NCBI GenBank assembly: GCA_025351145.1
Contig: JANXWM010000751.1
Coordinates: 1-18,970, forward strand
DNA: 18,970 nucleotides
From: Chitinophagaceae bacterium
GTDB lineage: Bacteria; Bacteroidota; Bacteroidia; Chitinophagales; Chitinophagaceae
Reading direction: 5' to 3'
The position numbers and the translations under genes are program-made. Shown here piece after piece: positions 15,966-18,970 of the stretch. Each line of letters starts with the position of its first letter. The stretch's first letter is position 1. The notes under the pieces were generated by a model. It saw only the letters and a program-made list of their open reading frames with translations, searched no databases and was not told the DNA's origin.

Positions 15966-16003
15966 GTTCTTTTTTTATGGCAGCAATAAACAGCCGTTCA
16001 TGT

Positions 16004-16831
16004 TCAGGTAGTGTACCTGTTCACCAGTTTTATTGCTTCTGCGGCTTCTTTTACATCGTGCACCCTTAAAATATTGGCACCGTTTAATAAGCCCAGTGTA
16101 TGTAAAACGGTAGTGCCATTCAATGCTTCATCAGCAGTAACACCCAGTGTTTTAAAAATGGTTGACTTTCTCGAAATGCCCAGCAGTATTGGCTTTTGTA
16201 GCATTTTAAAAACCGCAAGGTTGCGCAGCAATTCAAAATTATGGTCGATGGTTTTACTAAAACCAAAACCGGGATCTATTATTACATCATTTATACCGGC
16301 TGTTCTGCAGGCCTCTGTTCGCACAATTAAATGATCGAGTACTTCTTTGGTTACATTTTCGTAAATCGTTTTTTGATGCATGGTGTCAGGTGTGCCTTTA
16401 ATGTGCATGCAAATAAAAACAGCTTTAAGCTTTGCAACTGTGGCAAGCATAGCATCATCAAAAAGGCCGCCACTGATATCGTTAATAATCGATGCGCCGG
16501 TTTGAATACATGCTTCAGCAACAGTTGAATGATAAGTGTCAGCCGATAAAATGGTTTCAGGGAATGCTTTATTGATGGCTTCAATTACAGGCAAAACTCT
16601 TTCCAATTCTTCTGGTGCGGTAATTAATTCGCTGCCTGGGCGGGTACTTTGTCCGCCAATATCGAGTATGGTTGCACCTTCGTTAATCATTTGTTCTGCT
16701 TTGCGCAAAGCTTCGTCTGTACCGGGTTTGCGGCTGGCACTATAAAATGAATCCCTTGTAGCATTTATGATGCCCATAACGATTGGTTGCTGAAATATTA
16801 GTAACCTTCCGCTGCAGTTAAGTGTAAACAT
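16004..16831 (-). CDS. folP: dihydropteroate synthase
   Basis: This cytosolic folate enzyme joins p-aminobenzoate to the pterin diphosphate to form 7,8-dihydropteroate; it is the target of sulfonamides. Its 275 residues are the normal length, and the TIM-barrel motifs appear in order: MGIINATRDSFY (19-30), ILDIGGQSTRPGSE (55-68), SADTYHS (96-102), IINDISGG (115-122), CMHIKGTPDTMH (141-152), DPGFGFSKT (186-194), LGISRKS (217-223) and LRVHDV (255-260). Two positions are unusual: the first loop reads NATRDSF where NVTPDSF is normal, and Gln61 replaces the common Glu of GGESTRPG. The stop codon overlaps a small inverted repeat (CAGGTA/TACCTG, 16006-16019). The gene is divergent from the DUF1599 gene. 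Assignment is firm; the loop change could matter for drug or substrate binding. Confidence 0.93.
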   Translation of the reverse strand: MFTLNCSGRLLIFQQPIVMGIINATRDSFYSASRKPGTDEALRKAEQMINEGATILDIGGQSTRPGSELITAPEELERVLPVIEAINKAFPETILSADTYHSTVAEACIQTGASIINDISGGLFDDAMLATVAKLKAVFICMHIKGTPDTMHQKTIYENVTKEVLDHLIVRTEACRTAGINDVIIDPGFGFSKTIDHNFELLRNLAVFKMLQKPILLGISRKSTIFKTLGVTADEALNGTTVLHTLGLLNGANILRVHDVKEAAEAIKLVNRYTT

Positions 16832-16984
16832 TGTTCGCTTTCCTTTATTTTTGAGCGTAATACTACGAACGTTTTTTAAAAAATAGCTGAATAGTATTGA
16901 TTATAGTTACGGCTCTTTTATTTTGCACAGTATATTGCTGAAGAAACATACGCTGGCTGTTTATTTGCAGCAAAAAGTTATACT

Positions 16985-17045
16985 GTACAAGAGTGCGACG
17001 CAAGGAACGGTGATAAAAGAACTGAATGCTGGCTCCATAAAAAAT
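16985..17045 (+). repeat. 61-bp interspersed repeat, copy E
   Basis: Perfect 20-base core (16985-17004), then GAACGGTGATAAAAGAACTG and the A-rich end GGCTCCATAAAAAAT. It lies 27 bp before the DUF1599 start, so it should be part of that gene's leader if transcription begins upstream. Confidence 0.85.
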
Positions 17046-17072
17046 GTATTTACCTTTTAACTAAAAAAACGG

Positions 17073-17618
17073 ATGACGCATACCAATGCACAATACGATA
17101 AAGCGGTGGCTGCCTGCCGCGATATTTTTATAAAAAAAACAAAAGATTACGGTACATCGTGGCGTGTGCTGCGCACCATTTCTGTGGTTGACCAGGTTTT
17201 TATTAAAGCCCTGCGCATACGTACCATCCAGCAGAAAAAAGAGCAAAAGGTAGGGGACGATATTGCCAGTGAATTTAAAGGCATTCTTAACTACGCGGTC
17301 ATTGGATTGATACAGCTAAAGCTTGATAAGCCTGCGGTAGAAGACCTGCCCGCAGAACAGGTAAGTACATGGTTTGATGAACAGGTAGCGTTTGCAAAAG
17401 AAACCATGAATAATAAGAATCATGACTACGGAGAGGCATGGCGGGAGATGAGCCAGGAAAGCTTTGCAGACCTGATACTGGTTAAGCTTTTGCGCATAAA
17501 ACAGATACTGCTTAATGACGGTAAAACGCTGATCAGTGAAGGCATTGACGCGAATTACGTAGACATTATAAACTACGCTGTTTTTGCACTTATTTTAATT
17601 GAAGAAGGAAAGCATTAA
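17073..17618 (+). CDS. DUF1599 protein with duplicated domain
   Basis: A 181-residue soluble, all-helical-looking protein of the DUF1599 family, which Pfam, as I recall, groups as nucleotide modification associated domain 1. The chain is an internal duplication. Repeat 1 (about 8-83) has KDYGTSWR (24-31), ALRIRTI (46-52), and ILNYAVIGLI (71-80). Repeat 2 (about 104-177) has HDYGEAWR (117-124), LLRIKQI (139-145) and IINYAVFALI (165-174). Conserved polar residues (DYG, W-R, E or D before NYA) recur in both halves, suggesting one paired active or binding site. The biochemical role is not established as far as I know. It is followed by a BT_3928-family gene in the same direction, but repeat copy F starts on its stop codon and separates the two. 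The start at 17073 is the first Met; no Shine-Dalgarno sequence is present. Confidence 0.85.
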   Translation: MTHTNAQYDKAVAACRDIFIKKTKDYGTSWRVLRTISVVDQVFIKALRIRTIQQKKEQKVGDDIASEFKGILNYAVIGLIQLKLDKPAVEDLPAEQVSTWFDEQVAFAKETMNNKNHDYGEAWREMSQESFADLILVKLLRIKQILLNDGKTLISEGIDANYVDIINYAVFALILIEEGKH

Positions 17619-17678
17619 AGTTTTTTGGGCCGGGCTAAAGAATAAATATGTAGCTTTTGTTGCGTCGCACACTTGTAC
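17618..17678 (-). repeat. 61-bp interspersed repeat, copy F (variant core)
   Basis: Read on the minus strand, the core is GTACAAGTGTGCGACGCAAC (17678-17659), with the same two variant bases as copy D. The A-rich end GGCCCAAAAAACTT touches the DUF1599 stop codon (17616-17618). It forms an inverted pair with copy E around that gene. Confidence 0.8.
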
Positions 17679-17728
17679 ATTCTGAACAACATTGAACTTT
17701 TAACAGCCATACAAAATATTCTGTTCGT

Positions 17729-18847
17729 ATGAAAAAATCACTCATAGTTATACGCTGGATTGTAGGATTGTTATTTATATTTTCCGGCCTTATTAAGGCC
17801 AACGATCCATTGGGCCTTAGCTATAAAATGCAGGAATTTTTTGAGGTTTGGGGTTTGGATAACCTGAACAATTACACACTTGCATTATCCCTTGTAATGA
17901 ATGTATTTGAAGTGCTGGCAGGTGTAGCAGTAATTATTGGATGGCGCATGCGTTTGTTTAGCTGGCTGCTGTTGTTGCTGATTATTTTCTTCTGCTTTTT
18001 AACTGCTTATGCTTACCTCAGCGGCAACATAAAAACCTGCGGCTGCTTTGGCGATTGTATCCCGCTTACACCGTTAACCTCATTCATAAAAGATGTGTTA
18101 CTGCTGCTGCTTATTCTTGTGCTTTTTGTAAACAGGAATAATATTAAATCATCTATTCCTGTTCCGCTTCCACAGGTTTTATTACTGGCCTGTATTGTTG
18201 GTGTATCGCTGCTTCAGAATTATGCGCTTAACTACCTGCCGCCAAAAGATTGTTTGCCCTATAAAACCGGGGATAATATTTTAGAGAACATGAAGTTGCC
18301 TGCTGGTGCTGTACCGGATAGTTTTGTTACTATTTTTAAATATAAAAAGAACGGGCAAATAAAAGAGTTTGATGCCAACCATTTTCCAGAAGATTTTGAT
18401 TCAACTTATGAGTTTGCAGACCGGTACCAAACTTTAATAAGAAAAGGTGCTGAACCCAAAATCCTTGAATTTGGGTTACAAACAATGAATGGTACAGACA
18501 CCACAGAACCCACTTTAAGCCAGGAGCATAGTTACGTTATGTTGTTCGTTAAAGATTTTGCGAATTACAACGAATGGCATAATAAGGATTACGATAAACT
18601 GATGGTTAAACTTGCTGATAAACATATTTCATTTTTTATTGTAACATCTGATAAGAATAAGGCACTTGAATTGTTTGGCAGCAATAAAATGGTAAACCTG
18701 CTGCTCTGCGATGGTACTGTAATAAAAACCGCTGCACGTGTAAACCCAACTTATTTTGTAATGGAGAAAGCAGATATAAAAGCCAAATACAGTTACCTTG
18801 ATATGGACAAAGTACTGGAAAAAATAAATACTGTAACCGACAGATAA
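17729..18847 (+). CDS. BT_3928-family membrane protein (DoxX/MauE-like)
   Basis: A 372-residue inner-membrane protein. The N-terminal half resembles DoxX/MauE-type four-helix membrane domains: RWIVGLLFIFSGLIKANDP (residues 9-27) is the family's opening signature, further helices lie near 50-71, 75-97 and 115-134, and a last one near 148-166. Between helices is the motif TCGCFGDCIPL (103-113), with three cysteines typical of MauE-like proteins, which are linked to disulphide chemistry. The C-terminal half (about 170-372) looks like an extracytoplasmic thioredoxin-like domain (SYVMLFVKDF, ISFFIVTSDKNKALELF, NPTYFVME) without a CxxC motif. The family is common in Bacteroidota near DUF1599 genes, as here (110 bp apart). 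The role is not established; redox or thiol handling in the periplasm is inferred. Confidence 0.85.
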   Translation: MKKSLIVIRWIVGLLFIFSGLIKANDPLGLSYKMQEFFEVWGLDNLNNYTLALSLVMNVFEVLAGVAVIIGWRMRLFSWLLLLLIIFFCFLTAYAYLSGNIKTCGCFGDCIPLTPLTSFIKDVLLLLLILVLFVNRNNIKSSIPVPLPQVLLLACIVGVSLLQNYALNYLPPKDCLPYKTGDNILENMKLPAGAVPDSFVTIFKYKKNGQIKEFDANHFPEDFDSTYEFADRYQTLIRKGAEPKILEFGLQTMNGTDTTEPTLSQEHSYVMLFVKDFANYNEWHNKDYDKLMVKLADKHISFFIVTSDKNKALELFGSNKMVNLLLCDGTVIKTAARVNPTYFVMEKADIKAKYSYLDMDKVLEKINTVTDR

Positions 18848-18885
18848 AACTGGTTCATTCTTCATTTAAAAACTGGTCATTATAA

Positions 18886-18970
18886 ATGCTTGGTTTTATT
18901 ACACGAAAGCTTTTATACGGCATCCTTGTTTTACTCGGTGTGGTTATACTTGTATTTTTTCTTTTCCAGG
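18886..18970 (+). CDS. ABC transporter permease, DppB/OppB-like, N-terminus only
   Basis: The last 85 bases encode the first 28 residues of a gene that leaves the window: MLGFITRKLLYGILVLLGVV followed by ILVFFLFQ. A short basic start followed by one long hydrophobic helix with the pattern ITRKLLYGILVLLGVVILVFFL is typical of the first helix of dipeptide/oligopeptide ABC permeases (DppB/OppB type). The gene starts 38 bp after the BT_3928-family stop codon, with no terminator between them, so co-transcription is likely. With so little of the sequence, another membrane protein cannot be excluded. Confidence 0.55.
   Translation, partial: MLGFITRKLLYGILVLLGVVILVFFLFQ

Noticed and set aside
16006..16019. 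Small palindrome CAGGTA/TACCTG as folP terminator
   Set aside because: Six-base arms only and no T-run on the minus strand after it; it is partly coding sequence.
9964..17678. CRISPR array interpretation of the repeats
   Set aside because: The copies are separated by whole genes and alternate in orientation, with no regular spacers and no cas genes.

Overview
The window looks like chromosomal DNA of a Bacteroidota bacterium, most likely a member of the Chitinophagaceae or a close relative. The evidence is the gene content (RHS-type secreted proteins with a DUF5977-like module, DUF6266, a BT_3928-family membrane protein, a DUF1599 protein). In addition, coding starts lack Shine-Dalgarno sequences, AT content is high, and upstream boxes resemble the Bacteroidota promoter TTG-N18/20-TAnnTTTG. 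No rRNA, tRNA, CRISPR array or transposase gene was seen.

The left part (1-8174) is a leftward cluster of five exported proteins. In transcription order they are: a coiled-coil protein with a likely outer-membrane beta-barrel, a 1450-residue RHS/YD-repeat protein, a short thioredoxin/glutathione-peroxidase-fold protein without its catalytic cysteine, a tail-fibre-like protein with a coiled-coil tail, and the start of a second RHS protein that leaves the window. A plausible promoter at 8122-8151 sits inside a 14-bp inverted repeat. Two of the five genes have an apparent single-base frameshift at a homopolymer tract, which could be assembly error, decay or switching.

The middle part (8175-9906) is a small accessory patch. 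It holds a MerR/excisionase-like HTH gene, a block of about seven 11-bp phased repeats, a good promoter, a DUF6266 gene and a strong terminator.

The right part (9907-18970) carries core metabolism: phosphoenolpyruvate carboxylase (ppc), a small single-span membrane protein, a VIT1/CCC1-type metal transporter, ornithine aminotransferase (rocD), dihydropteroate synthase (folP), a duplicated-domain DUF1599 protein, a BT_3928-family membrane protein and the first codons of an ABC-transporter permease.

The most unusual signal is a family of six intergenic repeats of about 61 bp that share the core GTACAAGAGTGCGACGCAAG. They occur only in the right part, alternate strictly in orientation, and in two cases begin on the stop codon of the preceding gene. 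They flank ppc, rocD and the DUF1599 gene as inverted pairs.
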